Notes: generated by a model from the sequence alone, not told the origin. 64,000 nt of DNA from Oceanicola granulosus HTCC2516 (GCF_000153305.1 NZ_CH724107.1:2077117-2141116), one strand, 5' to 3'. Shown: positions 26,971 through 37,655, counted from the stretch's first letter. Made by a program: numbers and translations.

Positions 26971-27613
26971 ATGGGCGAGATCATCCTGGTCCGGCACGGG
27001 CAGGCGAATTCGGCGGCGAGCGACGAGGCCGGCTACGACCGGCTGTCGGAGACCGGACGCCAGCAGGCGGCATGGCTCGGCGAATGGCTGCGCGAGCGGG
27101 GCCACGCCTTCGACCGGGTGCTCGCCGGATCGCTCCGCCGTCACCGCCAGACCGCCGAGGCCATGGGCTACGAGGCCGAGGAAGACCCGCGGCTTAACGA
27201 GATGGACTACTTCAACCTCGGCCAGGCGCTGTCGACCGCGCGGGGGCATCCCGCTGCCGGGGCCGACCGACTTCGCGGTCTATATCCCGCAGGTGCTCGA
27301 GGCCTGGCACCGCGCCGAGATCCAGGGCAACGAGAGCTTCGCCGATTTCGAGGCGCGGGTGACGTCGGTGTTCCAGGAGGCGCAGGCGCCGGGGCGGCGG
27401 GTGCTCTGCATCACCTCGGGCGGGGTGATCGGGATGGTGATGCGCTCGCTGCTGCGGCTCGACCCGACGCGGATGGCGCACGTGCTGCTGCCGATCTGGA
27501 ACAGCTCGATCCACCGGGTGCAGGTCATGGAGCACGGCACGGTGCTGTCGGGCTTCAACGCGATCCCGCACATGGAGCGCGAAGACCGCGCCCACGCCCG
27601 GACGCATTTCTGA
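26971..27613 (+). pseudogene. Histidine phosphatase family gene with a +1 frameshift
   Basis: Reading starts at ATG 26971 (GGGAGAGGCGG upstream): MGEIILVRHGQANSAASDEAGYDRLSETGRQQAAWLGEWLRERGH..., the phosphoglycerate-mutase-like phosphohistidine domain. After about residue 93 the frame fails: one extra G in the GGGGG at 27242-27246 shifts it. Removing one G restores GIPLPGPTDFAVYIPQVLEAWHRAEIQG and a tail to the stop at 27611-27613 (about 213 aa). The usual second catalytic His region reads CITSGGVIGM, so His is replaced by Ser. Either a true pseudogene or a sequencing error. Its stop overlaps the next ATG. Confidence 0.85.
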
Positions 27614-28650
27614 TGCACCTGTGGCTGCGCGCCGAAGCCCGCGCCACCGAGCGGCGCACGCCGCTGCTTCCCGAGGGCGCGGCCCGGCTGATCGCCGGAG
27701 GCGTGCAGGTGAGCGTCGAGCGCTCCGCGACGCGGGTGATAGCCGACGCCGCCTACGCGGCCGTCGGCTGCACCCTCGCCCCGCCGGGTAGCTGGGCGAG
27801 CGCGCCCGTCGAGGCGGTGATCCTCGGGCTCAAGGAGCTGCCCGAGAGCGATGCGCCGCTGATCCACCGACACATATTCTTCGCCCACGCCTACAAGGGC
27901 CAGCCCGGCGCCGACGCCCTGCTCGACCGCTTCCGGCGCGGCGGCGGGACGCTGCTCGACCTCGAGTACCTCGTCGACGCCGACGGGCGGCGGGTGGCGG
28001 CGTTCGGCTACTGGGCAGGCTACGTCGGCGCGGCGGTGTCGCTGCTCGCCTACGCGGCGCAGGACGGCCAGCTCGGCCCCGTCGCCCCCTGGGCCGACGC
28101 GGCGGCGATGCGCGCGGAAGTCACCGCCGCGCTCGGCGAGGCGCGGCCGGCGACGCTGGTGATCGGCGCACGCGGCCGGGTCGGGACGGGCGCGGCCGAC
28201 CTCGTGACGCGCGACCTCGGCCTGCCGGTGACGCGCTGGGACATGGAAGAGACGGCGGGGGGCGGGCCGTTCCCGCAGATCGCCGAGCATGAGCTGCTCG
28301 TCAACGCGGTGCTCGCCCTGCCCGGCGTGCCGGTCTTCGCGGGGTCGGAGCTGCTGCACGCGCCGCGCCGGCTGCGGGTGATCGGCGACGTCGCCTGCGA
28401 TCCGGGCACGCCCTACAACCCGATCCCGCTCTACGACGCGGCGACCGGCTGGGACGCCCCCGCGCTGCGGGTCCACGACACGCCGCCGCTCGACATCATG
28501 GCGATCGACAACCTGCCCTCGCTGCTCCCCGCCGAAGCGTCGACGGAGTTCGCCGCCGACCTGCTGGAGCACCTCTTGCAGCTGCCCCGCGGCGGCGGCG
28601 TCTGGGCCCGCGCCGAGGCGACCTTCCGAAAGCATCTCGGCGCGGTCTGA
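27613..28650 (+). CDS. Saccharopine dehydrogenase (lysine-forming type)
   Basis: A 345-residue NAD-dependent enzyme of the LYS1 / alanine-dehydrogenase-like family: N-terminal substrate domain (LWLRAEARATERRTPLLPEGAARLI, ILGLKELPESDAPLIHRHIFFAHAYKGQ), a nucleotide-binding segment near LVIGARGRVGTGAADLV, and the C-terminal VIGDVACDPGTPYNPIPLYDAATGW and MAIDNLPSLLPAEAS. LYS1 splits saccharopine into lysine and 2-oxoglutarate; in bacteria this pathway is used in some lysine routes or is repurposed, so the substrate is a family inference. It starts at the base that ends the phosphatase stop. Confidence 0.82.
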   Translation: MHLWLRAEARATERRTPLLPEGAARLIAGGVQVSVERSATRVIADAAYAAVGCTLAPPGSWASAPVEAVILGLKELPESDAPLIHRHIFFAHAYKGQPGADALLDRFRRGGGTLLDLEYLVDADGRRVAAFGYWAGYVGAAVSLLAYAAQDGQLGPVAPWADAAAMRAEVTAALGEARPATLVIGARGRVGTGAADLVTRDLGLPVTRWDMEETAGGGPFPQIAEHELLVNAVLALPGVPVFAGSELLHAPRRLRVIGDVACDPGTPYNPIPLYDAATGWDAPALRVHDTPPLDIMAIDNLPSLLPAEASTEFAADLLEHLLQLPRGGGVWARAEATFRKHLGAV

Positions 28651-28653
28651 GCC

Positions 28654-29427
28654 TCAGTGGCTGTGGGCCTTGTCGTAGTCTTCCGACGGCTTCTTCGCGC
28701 CGAACAGCGGGAAGTAGAGCCAGTCGGGCAGGAACTGCGCCAGCCGCAGGATCGAGGCGAGCCCGAAGGGGAAGCTCTTCTTGAACGCGTCGCTGTTCAT
28801 GTGCTCGAAATATTCCTGCGCCGCCTGCTCGGGCTCCATGATCTGCGGCATCCGGAATTCGTTCTTGTCGGTCATCCGGGTGCGGATGAAGCCCGGATTG
28901 ACCACCTGCACCTCGACCTTCGTGTGACGCAGGTCGGCGTGCATCCCCTCGGCGAGCGTCAGCACCCCGGCCTTGGACGCGCCGTAGCCGATCGAGCCCG
29001 GCAGGCCGCGGAAGGCGCTCAGCGAGCTGGTGAGCACGATGTGGCCCTCGTTGCGCGACAGGAATTCGGGAAGCACCGCGCCGATTATCCGCACCGCGCC
29101 GGTGAGGTTGGTCTCGACCATGGTGACGGCCTTCTCGGTGTCCCAGTCCGGCGACGACATCGGCCAGTAGGCGCCGGCCATGTAGATCACCCCATCGATC
29201 TTGCCGACCTTGCCGGCGGCCTCGGCGACGCTGTCGGCATCGGTGACGTCGACGGGCACGGCGCTGGCACGGCCGGGCAGCGCGGCGGCGAGCGCCTCGA
29301 GCCTTTCCTCCGAGCGGGCCGAGAGCACCAGCTCGCACCCGACCCGGCTCAGCTGCTCGGCGAGCGCGCGGCCCAGCCCCTCGCTCGCCCCGACCAACCA
29401 ATATCTCTTGCCCTGCCAATCACGCAC
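28654..29427 (-). CDS. Short-chain dehydrogenase/reductase
   Basis: A 257-residue classical-type SDR. Nucleotide-binding [18 protein letters not shown] (TGxxxGxG variant with Val-Gly), MAGAYWP, the catalytic Ser/Tyr/Lys set [21 protein letters not shown] and [11 protein letters not shown]. The GTG start is used because AAGGAGGGC lies 8 nt upstream. The substrate is unknown; the hydrophobic C-terminus ([21 protein letters not shown]) suggests a membrane association. It converges with the saccharopine dehydrogenase gene (3-nt gap). Confidence 0.9.
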   Translation of the reverse strand: MRDWQGKRYWLVGASEGLGRALAEQLSRVGCELVLSARSEERLEALAAALPGRASAVPVDVTDADSVAEAAGKVGKIDGVIYMAGAYWPMSSPDWDTEKAVTMVETNLTGAVRIIGAVLPEFLSRNEGHIVLTSSLSAFRGLPGSIGYGASKAGVLTLAEGMHADLRHTKVEVQVVNPGFIRTRMTDKNEFRMPQIMEPEQAAQEYFEHMNSDAFKKSFPFGLASILRLAQFLPDWLYFPLFGAKKPSEDYDKAHSH

Positions 29428-29712
29428 CCTGGTGCCCTCCTTCGTTCGCGCCTTGCTTCAGGTGATAATAGCGCGCCGGCGCACCACCTCGACCCCCAAC
29501 TTCGACCGCGCCGCGCCCCGCGCGCGCCGCCGCCCGGTCTGGAGGAGAATGGTGACCGCCGGATGAACGCCCGACCCGACTCTCAGGGTGAACCGCCGCC
29601 GCCCGCCCCGGTTCCCGCCCGCGCGCCCGCCGCACGGTTGCAACCGGCCTGCCGCGCGGCTATCGCAGCAGCGGCCCGGACGGCGGGCCGGAAACGACGG
29701 GGCGCACGGCAC
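29428..29712. other. Divergent 285-nt gap between SDR gene and pheS
   Basis: The longest gene-free stretch in the window. It contains a GATAATA at about 29464-29470 that could be a -10-like element, then a Pro/Ala/Arg-rich potential coding run leading into pheS which I judge a shadow of GC-rich DNA. No terminator, leader peptide or riboswitch is recognised. Confidence 0.5.
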
Positions 29713-30786
29713 ATGGACGACTTGCGGCAGAAGTACCTCGAGCTGATCGGCGGCGCGGCGGACGAGGCGGCGCTCGAAGATCTGCGGGTCCGGGCCATCG
29801 GCAAGAAGGGCGAGGTCAGCCTCGCGATGCGCGAGCTCGGCCGCATGAGCCCCGAGGAGCGCAAGGAGGCCGGCCCCCGGCTCAACGCGCTCAAGGACGA
29901 GATCACCTCCGCCCTCGCCGCCAAGAAGGCGGCCCTCGAGGACGCCGCGCTCGACGCCCGGCTGATGACCGAGTGGCTCGACGTGACGCTGCCCGGCCGC
30001 ACCCGCCGCGCCGGCACGATCCACCCGATCAGCCAGGTCACCGAAGAGGTCACCGCGATCTTCGCCGGCATGGGCTTCGCCGTCGCCGAAGGTCCGCAGA
30101 TCGAGAGCGACTGGTACAATTTCGACGCGCTCAACATCCCCGGGCACCACCCCGCGCGGGCCGAGATGGACACGTTCTACATGGCGCGCGCCGAGGGCGA
30201 CAACCGCCCGCCCCACGTGCTGCGCACCCACACCTCGCCGGTGCAGATCCGTCACCTCGAGGCGCACGGCGCGCCCTGCCGGATCATCGCGCCGGGCCGC
30301 GTCTACCGCGCCGACTACGACCAGACCCACACGCCGATGTTCCACCAGGTCGAGGGCCTCGCGATCGACCGCGACATCTCGATGGCGAACCTCAAGTGGG
30401 TGCTCGAGGAGTTCGTGAAGGCGTTCTTCGAGGTCGACGACGTCGAGCTGCGCTTCCGCGCCAGCCACTTCCCCTTCACCGAGCCCTCCGCCGAGGTCGA
30501 CATCCGCTGCTCCTGGCAGGGCGGGACGCTGAAGGTCGGCGAGGGCGACGACTGGCTCGAGATCCTCGGCTCCGGCATGGTCCACCCAAAGGTGCTCGCC
30601 GCCGCCAAGGTCGATCCCGACCAGTGGCAGGGGTTCGCCTTCGGCATGGGGATCGACCGGATCGCGATGCTCAAGTACGGCATCCCCGACCTGCGCGCCT
30701 TCTTCGACGCCGACCTGCGCTGGCTGCGCCACTACGGCTTCGCCGCGCTCGACGTGCCGACCCTGCACCGCGGCCTGTCCGCCTGA
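29713..30786 (+). CDS. pheS: Phenylalanine-tRNA ligase alpha subunit
   Basis: PheS is the catalytic alpha chain of the (alpha-beta)2 phenylalanyl-tRNA synthetase. The 357-residue protein has the N-terminal coiled-coil (about 1-90) and class II motifs: [19 protein letters not shown], the motif-2 region [23 protein letters not shown] and motif 3 [21 protein letters not shown]. Start at MDDLRQKY gives the standard length. pheT, its partner, is not in the window; the DNA immediately after is a possible coding remnant. Confidence 0.97.
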   Translation: MDDLRQKYLELIGGAADEAALEDLRVRAIGKKGEVSLAMRELGRMSPEERKEAGPRLNALKDEITSALAAKKAALEDAALDARLMTEWLDVTLPGRTRRAGTIHPISQVTEEVTAIFAGMGFAVAEGPQIESDWYNFDALNIPGHHPARAEMDTFYMARAEGDNRPPHVLRTHTSPVQIRHLEAHGAPCRIIAPGRVYRADYDQTHTPMFHQVEGLAIDRDISMANLKWVLEEFVKAFFEVDDVELRFRASHFPFTEPSAEVDIRCSWQGGTLKVGEGDDWLEILGSGMVHPKVLAAAKVDPDQWQGFAFGMGIDRIAMLKYGIPDLRAFFDADLRWLRHYGFAALDVPTLHRGLSA

Positions 30787-30792
30787 CGCACC

Positions 30793-30896
30793 GCGGGTCT
30801 ACGTCGACGACCTCGCCTCCGGCTACGGGGACCGCAGCCGCCACGGCGGCTTCCGGATCGGCGGCCGCGTCGAGGTGATCTTCGACGGCCCGGCGT
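30793..30896 (+). pseudogene. Possible coding remnant after pheS
   Basis: In a frame different from pheS, about 34 codons read RVYVDDLASGYGDRSRHGGFRIGGRVEVIFDG with strongly GC-biased third positions, but no start codon opens it and it runs into the palindrome at 30897. It looks like the end fragment of a gene that once lay between pheS and its neighbour. I do not recognise the family. Confidence 0.35.
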
Positions 30897-30918
30897 GCCG
30901 GGCTGAAGCCCGGCCTAC
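30897..30918. repeat. Dispersed intergenic palindrome, copy 3
   Basis: GCCGGGCT, loop GA, AGCCCGGC plus CTAC: identical over 22 of 23 bases to the copy at 22850-22872. It lies between the end of the coding-like remnant and the epmA stop. Confidence 0.7.
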
Positions 30919-30929
30919 CGCCGAATTAC

Positions 30930-31958
30930 TCAAACCGGCGTCCAGATCACGTCCGACAGGCGGGGCGCGCCGGTGGCGAGCATCACCAGCCGGTCGAACC
31001 CGAGCGCGATGCCCGATGCGGGCGGCATGTCGGCCAGCGCGGCGAGAAAGTCCTCGTCGATCGGGTAGCGCTCGCCGTAGAGGCGCTCGCGGGTGGCCAT
31101 GTCGGCCTTGAAGCGCGCCCGCTGCTCGACCGGGTCGGTGAGCTCGCCGAAGCCGTTGGCCAACTCGACGCCGCAGGCGAACAGCTCGAAACGCTCCGCG
31201 ACGCGCGGATCGTCCGGCGCGCGCCGCGCGAGCGCCGCCTCGGGGGCCGGGTAGCGGTCGAGGATCGTCGCGCGGCCCCGGCCGAGGCCGGGCGCGACGA
31301 GATCGGTCAGGATCATCGAGAACAGGTCGGACCAGCTCGTCTCGAACCGTGACGCGCCGCGCAGGGTCTCGCCCTGCCGCAGCAGCAGCTCGAGGTCGCC
31401 CTGCCCGTCGCGGATGGTGGCGAGCAGGTCGATCCCCTGCCGCAGGAACGCGTCCGCCACGCTCAGCCGCTCCAGCCCGCGCGAGGGCATGCAGGTCTCG
31501 CCCCGGTGCGAGAGCACGTCGGTCCCGGCCGCCTCGCAGGCGATGGCGAGCAACTCCTCGCAATCGTCCATCAGCTGCTCGTAGGGCGCGTCGGCGCGGT
31601 ACCATTCGAGCATGGTGAATTCGTGCCGGTGCAGCGCGCCGGCCGCCGCCTCGCGGTCGCGCCAGACGCGGGAGAAGGTGAAGATCTTCTCCTCCCCCGC
31701 CGCCAGCAGCTTCTTCATCGCGAATTCGGGCGAGGTGTGCAGCCAGGCCTGCCGCGTCTCGAGGTCGGCGTCGGTCAGCGTGACTGGCAGCGCGTGGAGG
31801 TGGATCTCGTTGCCCGGGCTCGGCACCACGTAGGCCGGGTCGATCTCGGTGAAGCCCCGGTCGGCGAACCACGCGCGCAGCGCGGCCTGGATCCGGTTGC
31901 GCGTGAGCAGCAGCGGCCGCCGGTCCGTGTGGCGCCGCTTGTCCCACCATGACGACAT
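30930..31958 (-). CDS. epmA: EF-P lysine aminoacylase (GenX/PoxA)
   Basis: EpmA attaches (R)-beta-lysine to a conserved lysine of EF-P. The 342-residue protein is a class II LysRS-like catalytic core without an anticodon domain: [39 protein letters not shown]-type substrate loop, [56 protein letters not shown] and [20 protein letters not shown] (motif 3). It is divergent from efp with 75 nt between starts, which supports the substrate. The 2,3-aminomutase partner epmB is not seen here. Confidence 0.94.
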   Translation of the reverse strand: MSSWWDKRRHTDRRPLLLTRNRIQAALRAWFADRGFTEIDPAYVVPSPGNEIHLHALPVTLTDADLETRQAWLHTSPEFAMKKLLAAGEEKIFTFSRVWRDREAAAGALHRHEFTMLEWYRADAPYEQLMDDCEELLAIACEAAGTDVLSHRGETCMPSRGLERLSVADAFLRQGIDLLATIRDGQGDLELLLRQGETLRGASRFETSWSDLFSMILTDLVAPGLGRGRATILDRYPAPEAALARRAPDDPRVAERFELFACGVELANGFGELTDPVEQRARFKADMATRERLYGERYPIDEDFLAALADMPPASGIALGFDRLVMLATGAPRLSDVIWTPV

Positions 31959-32033
31959 ATCTGGCCCTCTGCGGTTGATTGCGTTAGCACACCCGGTAAT
32001 CCGACCCATCGCGCCCCACAAGGAGACGCCTCC

Positions 32034-32600
32034 GTGAAAGTCATCGCCTCGCAGCTGCGCAAGGGCAACGTCGTCGAGATCGACGAGAAGCTCTACGTCA
32101 TCCTCTCGGCCCAGAACTTCCACCCCGGCAAGGGCACCCCCGTGACCCAGGTCGACATGCGCCGCATCGCCGACGGGGTGAAGGTCTCCGAGCGCTGGAA
32201 GACCACCGACTCGGTCGAGCGCGCCCACGTCGAGGAGAGCGAGTACGATTTCCTCTACGAGGACGGCGAGGGCTACCATTTCATGGACCCGGAGAGCTTC
32301 GAGCAGATCACCGTGACGCCCGACGTGATCGGCGACAGCAAGGTGTGGCTGCAGGACGGGATGAAGTGCTTCCTGTCGGTGCACAACGAGGTCGCCATCG
32401 CGATGGAGGTGCCGCAGAAGGTCACCGTCGAGATCGTCGAGACCGAGCCCGTGGTGAAGGGCCAGACCGCCTCGTCCTCCTACAAGCCCGCCACCGCCGA
32501 CAACGGCGTGCGGGTCATGGTGCCGCCCCATATCGGCGTCGGCACGCGGGTGGTGGTGAACACCGAGGACGCGACCTACGTCGAGCGCGCCAAGGACTGA
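32034..32600 (+). CDS. efp: Elongation factor P
   Basis: EF-P helps ribosomes through polyproline stalls. The 188-residue length and domains are typical: KOW-like domain I with the modification loop [17 protein letters not shown] (modified Lys33 expected), OB domains II and III ([71 protein letters not shown]). The start is GTG with AAGGAG 9 nt upstream. It diverges from epmA, so the modifier and its substrate share one promoter region. Confidence 0.97.
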   Translation: MKVIASQLRKGNVVEIDEKLYVILSAQNFHPGKGTPVTQVDMRRIADGVKVSERWKTTDSVERAHVEESEYDFLYEDGEGYHFMDPESFEQITVTPDVIGDSKVWLQDGMKCFLSVHNEVAIAMEVPQKVTVEIVETEPVVKGQTASSSYKPATADNGVRVMVPPHIGVGTRVVVNTEDATYVERAKD

Positions 32601-32655
32601 GCTTGTAAGCGATCTGTTACCGCAATTCGGAAACCCGGTCGGCTGATGAGGGAAG

Positions 32656-33258
32656 TCATCTGACCGTCACCCCCGCCTCGCGCATCCCCGCCAGCGCCGC
32701 GTCGAGCGAGCCGTTGGCGTCGATGGCGCGGCAGAGCTCGCGGCGCACCTCCACCTCGAAGCCGAGCCGGGCGGCGTCGATGGCCGAGAAGGCGACGCAG
32801 AAATCCGTCGCCAGCCCCACCATCACCAGCCGCGAGATCCCGCGGGTGCGCAGGTAGCCCTCGAGCCCGGTCGGGGTGGCGTGGTCGTTCTCGAAGAAGG
32901 CCGAGTAGCTGTCGACCTCGCGGCGGAAGCCCTTGCGCACCACGAGATCGGCCCGGTCGGTGGCGAGGTCGGGGTGAAAGGCGGCGCCGACGCTGCCCTG
33001 CACGCAATGGTCGGGCCAGAGCACCTGGGTGCCGTAGGACATCTCCACCGTCTCGAGCGGCGCCTTGCCCGGGTGTTGGGAGGCGAAGGAGGAATGCGCC
33101 GCCGGGTGCCAGTCCTGGGTGAGCACCACCGCCCCCGCCTCGGCCATGAGCGCGTTGACCCCCGGCACGATCTCGTCGCCCCCCGCCACGGCGAGCGCGC
33201 CGCCGGGGCAGAAGTCGTTCTGCACGTCGATGACGATCAGGGCGGTGTCGGCGGGCAT
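32656..33258 (-). CDS. pncA: Nicotinamidase
   Basis: PncA (EC 3.5.1.19) hydrolyses nicotinamide to nicotinate in NAD salvage. The 200-residue protein has the catalytic triad motifs IVIDVQNDF (Asp), VVRKGF (Lys) and VGLATDFCVAFSA (Cys), plus the metal region DWHPAAHSSFA. The ATG at 33258 is used because AGGA lies 8 nt upstream; the in-frame TTG two codons earlier is too close to it. It lies just upstream of a DMT-family exporter on the same strand, with a 13-nt gap in the transport gene's 3' direction. Confidence 0.94.
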   Translation of the reverse strand: MPADTALIVIDVQNDFCPGGALAVAGGDEIVPGVNALMAEAGAVVLTQDWHPAAHSSFASQHPGKAPLETVEMSYGTQVLWPDHCVQGSVGAAFHPDLATDRADLVVRKGFRREVDSYSAFFENDHATPTGLEGYLRTRGISRLVMVGLATDFCVAFSAIDAARLGFEVEVRRELCRAIDANGSLDAALAGMREAGVTVR

Positions 33259-33271
33259 GGGCAATGTCCTC

Positions 33272-34204
33272 TCAGCGCATTGTCTTGGCGGCGACCTGGC
33301 GTTCGGCCGTGGTGCGCAGCCCGAGCTGGCGCTCCCTCAGGACGATGGCGACGCCGGCGAGAATGATCAACCCGGCTCCGCCGAGCATCGGCAGGGTCGG
33401 CACCTCGCCGAACCAGAAGTAGCCGATCACGATCGACCAGAGCATCGAGATGTAGGTGAACGGCGCCAACACCCCGGCATCGGCGTGGCGGTAGGAGGCG
33501 GTGAGCAGGATCTGCCCGATCCCGCCCACGAGCCCCGCGCCGGCGAGCCACACCCATTCGATCCCGAACGGCATCACCCAGCCGAAGGGAATGGTGAGCA
33601 GAGACAGCGTCGCGGCGGTGAGCGAGAAGTAGAACACAATGGCCGCCGTCGTCTCGCGGCCCGACATCGACTTGACGAACACCTGCGCCAGCGCCGCGAG
33701 GCTCGCCGAGCCCAGCGTCAGCAGCGCCCCCAGCGCCGCGTTCGAGCCGAGGCCGGCGGAGAAGCGCGGGGCGGTGATGATGACGACGCCCACCAGCCCC
33801 ACCAGCACCGCGCTGATCCGCACCAGCCGCAGCCGCTCGCCCAGCATCAGCGCCGCGAGCACGACGAGGAACACCGGTGTCACGAAGCGGATCGCCGTCA
33901 CCTCCGGCAGCGGCAGGTACTTCAGCCCCGCGAAGCCGAGCCCCATCGCGAGCGACCCGGCGATCCCGCGCGCGGCGTGGCCGCGGTAGTTCGTCGTCGC
34001 GATGCCGCCCTTCAGCCCGCCCGTCGCGAACAGCCACGCGAGCACCACCGGCAACGCCAGCGCCGAGCGGAAGAACATCGTCTCGCCGGCCGGGATACGG
34101 TCGGCGGCCTTCACGAAGGCGGACATCAGGGTGAAGACGGTGACGGCGGAGCAGGCGAGGAGGACGCCGAGCGCGGTGCGCTGGCTGGAGGGTACGGCTG
34201 ACAT
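33272..34204 (-). CDS. DMT family transporter (EamA)
   Basis: A 310-residue inner-membrane exporter with about ten transmembrane segments in two EamA repeats (about 10-140 and 160-290); motifs include TGGLKGG, LPLPEVTAIRFVTPVFLVVLAALMLGERL and the C-terminal counterpart APFTYISMLWSIVIGYFWFGEVP. Substrates for these proteins range from amino acids to metabolites and cannot be read from sequence. The start at MSAVPSSQ is chosen over an upstream in-frame form rich in Arg. pncA follows 13 nt after its stop, likely in one transcript. Confidence 0.9.
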   Translation of the reverse strand: MSAVPSSQRTALGVLLACSAVTVFTLMSAFVKAADRIPAGETMFFRSALALPVVLAWLFATGGLKGGIATTNYRGHAARGIAGSLAMGLGFAGLKYLPLPEVTAIRFVTPVFLVVLAALMLGERLRLVRISAVLVGLVGVVIITAPRFSAGLGSNAALGALLTLGSASLAALAQVFVKSMSGRETTAAIVFYFSLTAATLSLLTIPFGWVMPFGIEWVWLAGAGLVGGIGQILLTASYRHADAGVLAPFTYISMLWSIVIGYFWFGEVPTLPMLGGAGLIILAGVAIVLRERQLGLRTTAERQVAAKTMR

Positions 34205-34275
34205 GTTGAGGGATCTACGCCGGTTGACGGGGAGGAGCCAGTGCAGCACGGCGCATGTCCGTCATTCGGATACCG

Positions 34276-35382
34276 TCAGGTGCCCTTGGCTTCGGCCTGC
34301 ATCCGCCGCATCCGCCGGGCCCGCGGCGCGAGCGTCGGTGCGGCGTCCAGGCTCGCCAGCGCCTCGGCATAGGTCTCGCCCACGTGGACCGGAATGCCGC
34401 GCGAGCGCAGCGTGCGGATGTGGACGTCATCGGCGGCGTCCGTCCCGGCGGAGGAGGTGCGCAGGATCACCCGCACGATCCGCCCCGGATGCCGCCGCGC
34501 CGCCGCGTCGTAGATCGCCGCGTCGAGCTGGCCGGTGTCGCCGATCAGCACGAACGGCAGCCCCGGATTGGCCTCCACGATGAGATCGATCGCCTTGCCC
34601 TTGTGGTCGCCGTGCCCGCCGGAGATGAACTTGTTCTCCCCGAGCCCCAGATCGCGCAGGAACAACGGCCCCCGCGCCAGCCCGTGCCGCGCGAAGACCC
34701 GCTCGAGGAAGTTGTGCAGGTTCCATGGAGAGGAGCTGACGTAGAAGACCGGGTTGCGCTCGCCGTCGCTGAGGCGGGTCATCAGCTTGACCGCGTCGGG
34801 AAAGATGTGGCGGGTGTGGATGTTGCCGGTGAACGACGTCCAGAGCATCCGCGTGCGCGACCACGCGCCGGTGTCCATCATCGTGTCGTCCACGTCGGAG
34901 ATCACCCCGAACGAGGCCCCTTCCCCCGGCACGAAGGCCGGCAGCCGCGCCGCGACCACGCCCTCGCTGCCCGGCTCCCAGGCGTAGGACAGCGCGCCCG
35001 GCGCCGGCACCTGCGCCATGTGCTCGACCTTGATCTCGACCCAACCGCTCCGGCCCTGCCGCGGCACGGGCAGCAGGAAGTAGCCCTCCTCGTCGCTCCT
35101 GGCGTGGTGGCCGTCCGCCTGGATCGCGACACCGCTGACCTCGTTGGTCAGGAACAGCCGCACCATCTGGCGCAGGTTGGTGAGCCAATGCTGGTCGGGA
35201 CGCGGCTCGTGCCGCCGCAGCCCGGTGACGATCCGGCCGCGGAGCACGATCTCGTCGGGCGTCGCGTAGCCGATATAGGGCTCGATGACAGGTTCCTTGC
35301 CGACCGAGCGGCGGCGGCGGCGGCGGTCGAGCAGGCGCTCGACGCGGGCAAGGCCCGCCACGAAGCGCCGCCCGAGCCTCAT
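34276..35382 (-). CDS. App1-like phosphatase (DUF2183)
   Basis: A 368-residue protein with the App1/DUF2183 phosphatase domain: VISDVDDTMMDTGAWSR carries the DxDxT HAD motif, followed by NPVFYVSSSPWNLHNFLERVFARHGL, LFLRDLGLGE and KGKAIDLIVEANPGLPFVLIGDTGQLDA. The N-terminal part (about 40-140) is a beta domain (LFLTNEVSGVAIQ). Fungal App1 is a phosphatidate phosphatase; the bacterial substrate is not known. Its ATG overlaps the upstream stop by ATGA. Confidence 0.87.
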   Translation of the reverse strand: MRLGRRFVAGLARVERLLDRRRRRRSVGKEPVIEPYIGYATPDEIVLRGRIVTGLRRHEPRPDQHWLTNLRQMVRLFLTNEVSGVAIQADGHHARSDEEGYFLLPVPRQGRSGWVEIKVEHMAQVPAPGALSYAWEPGSEGVVAARLPAFVPGEGASFGVISDVDDTMMDTGAWSRTRMLWTSFTGNIHTRHIFPDAVKLMTRLSDGERNPVFYVSSSPWNLHNFLERVFARHGLARGPLFLRDLGLGENKFISGGHGDHKGKAIDLIVEANPGLPFVLIGDTGQLDAAIYDAAARRHPGRIVRVILRTSSAGTDAADDVHIRTLRSRGIPVHVGETYAEALASLDAAPTLAPRARRMRRMQAEAKGT

Positions 35383-36575
35383 TCTGCCGGCGCGATCCGC
35401 TTGATGCCGCCGTCGGGGGCCGGCGCGTCGATCAGCACGAGCAGCGCGCCGTCGGGCGCCACGTCCACGTCGCGCACCCGGCCGATGCCCTCGGCCACCC
35501 GCTCCTCGCCGACGACCAGCCCGTCCTCGAGCTCGAGCCGCACGACGGCGCTCGCGACGAGGCCGCCGATCAGCGCGTCGCCCTGCCAGCCGTCGAAGAG
35601 GTCGGCTTGGTAGAAGGTCATTCCGCCGGGCGCGATGACGGGATCCCAGTAGTAGACCGGCTGCTCCATGCCCTCGGCCGACGCCTCGCCGCTGCCCACG
35701 GGGTTGCCGCTGTAGGTGACGCCGTAGGATACGACCGGCCAGCCGTAGTTGGCGCCCGGTTCGATCAGGTTCAACTCGTCGCCTCCCGCCGGACCGTGCT
35801 CAATGACCCACAGCTCGCCGGTCTCGGGGCGGATCGCGGCGCCTTGGATGTTGCGGTGGCCGTAGGACCAGATCGAGTCGATCCCCTCGCCGCCGACGAA
35901 CGGGTTGTCGTCGGGCGCGGTGCCGTCGGTGGCGCCGACGCGGACGATCTTGCCGTAGGTCGTGTCGAGGTCCTGCGCCTTCTCGCGGTCCGACATCGAG
36001 AAATGCTCGCCGGTCGTGATGAACACCTCCTCGCCCCCCGGCGCGACGATGACCCGGCTGCCGTAGTGCATCGGGTTCTGCGACGGCGGCGTCTGGACGA
36101 AGATGTCCTCCACCTGCTCGAGCCGCGTCCCGTCGGCGCTGAGCACGCCAGTCGCGGCCGCCGTGACGGTGCCGCCGTCGACCCGCTTGGCGTAGGTCAG
36201 CCAGACCCGCCGCGTCTCGGCGAAGTCGTCCGCCACCGCCACGTCGAGCAGCCCGCCCTGCTCGCGGGCGTCGACCTCCGGCACGCCGCCGAGCGGCTCC
36301 GAGAGGCTCCCGTCCGCCGCCACCCGCCGCAGCTGCCCGGGGCGCTCGGTGACGAGGTAGCCGCCGTCGGGCAGCACCGCGATGCCCCACGGATGGGCGA
36401 GGCCGGTGGCGAAGTCCTCCACGGTGACGGCCGTCTCGTCCAGCGCCGGGGCGCGGGTCTGCTCGGGGAAGGCGGGGGTGAAATCGGCGTTGGGCGCGCC
36501 TTGGGCCACCGGGTCACCGGCCTGCGCGCAGGCGGCGACCGGCAGAAGGACGATCGCGAGGGTCGTTCTAAGCAT
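35379..36575 (-). CDS. PQQ-dependent sugar dehydrogenase-like (GSDH) protein
   Basis: A 398-residue exported protein of the soluble glucose/sorbosone dehydrogenase family: N-terminal signal with lipobox-like VAAC (MLRTTLAIVLLPVAACAQ), then a six-bladed propeller (GLAHPWGIAVLPDGGYLVTERPGQLRRV, GHRNIQGAAIRPETGELWVIEHGPAGGDELNLIEPGANYGWPVVSYG). These proteins usually use PQQ, and the sugar is unpredictable from sequence. It starts 42 nt after queG and its stop overlaps the App1 start. Confidence 0.87.
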   Translation of the reverse strand: MLRTTLAIVLLPVAACAQAGDPVAQGAPNADFTPAFPEQTRAPALDETAVTVEDFATGLAHPWGIAVLPDGGYLVTERPGQLRRVAADGSLSEPLGGVPEVDAREQGGLLDVAVADDFAETRRVWLTYAKRVDGGTVTAAATGVLSADGTRLEQVEDIFVQTPPSQNPMHYGSRVIVAPGGEEVFITTGEHFSMSDREKAQDLDTTYGKIVRVGATDGTAPDDNPFVGGEGIDSIWSYGHRNIQGAAIRPETGELWVIEHGPAGGDELNLIEPGANYGWPVVSYGVTYSGNPVGSGEASAEGMEQPVYYWDPVIAPGGMTFYQADLFDGWQGDALIGGLVASAVVRLELEDGLVVGEERVAEGIGRVRDVDVAPDGALLVLIDAPAPDGGIKRIAPAE

Positions 36576-36617
36576 CGTCGGAAACTCCAGTCTGGATGCC
36601 GGTTCAACCCGACTCCC

Positions 36618-37655
<1,038 letters not shown>

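Noticed and set aside
22882-28650. A plus-strand open frame of about 1,900 codons across several genes
   Set aside because: It covers the antisense of fdhA and DUF481 and shows repetitive V/G/A/D-rich sequence typical of high-GC shadow frames. Only its last parts, the phosphatase and saccharopine dehydrogenase, are real genes.
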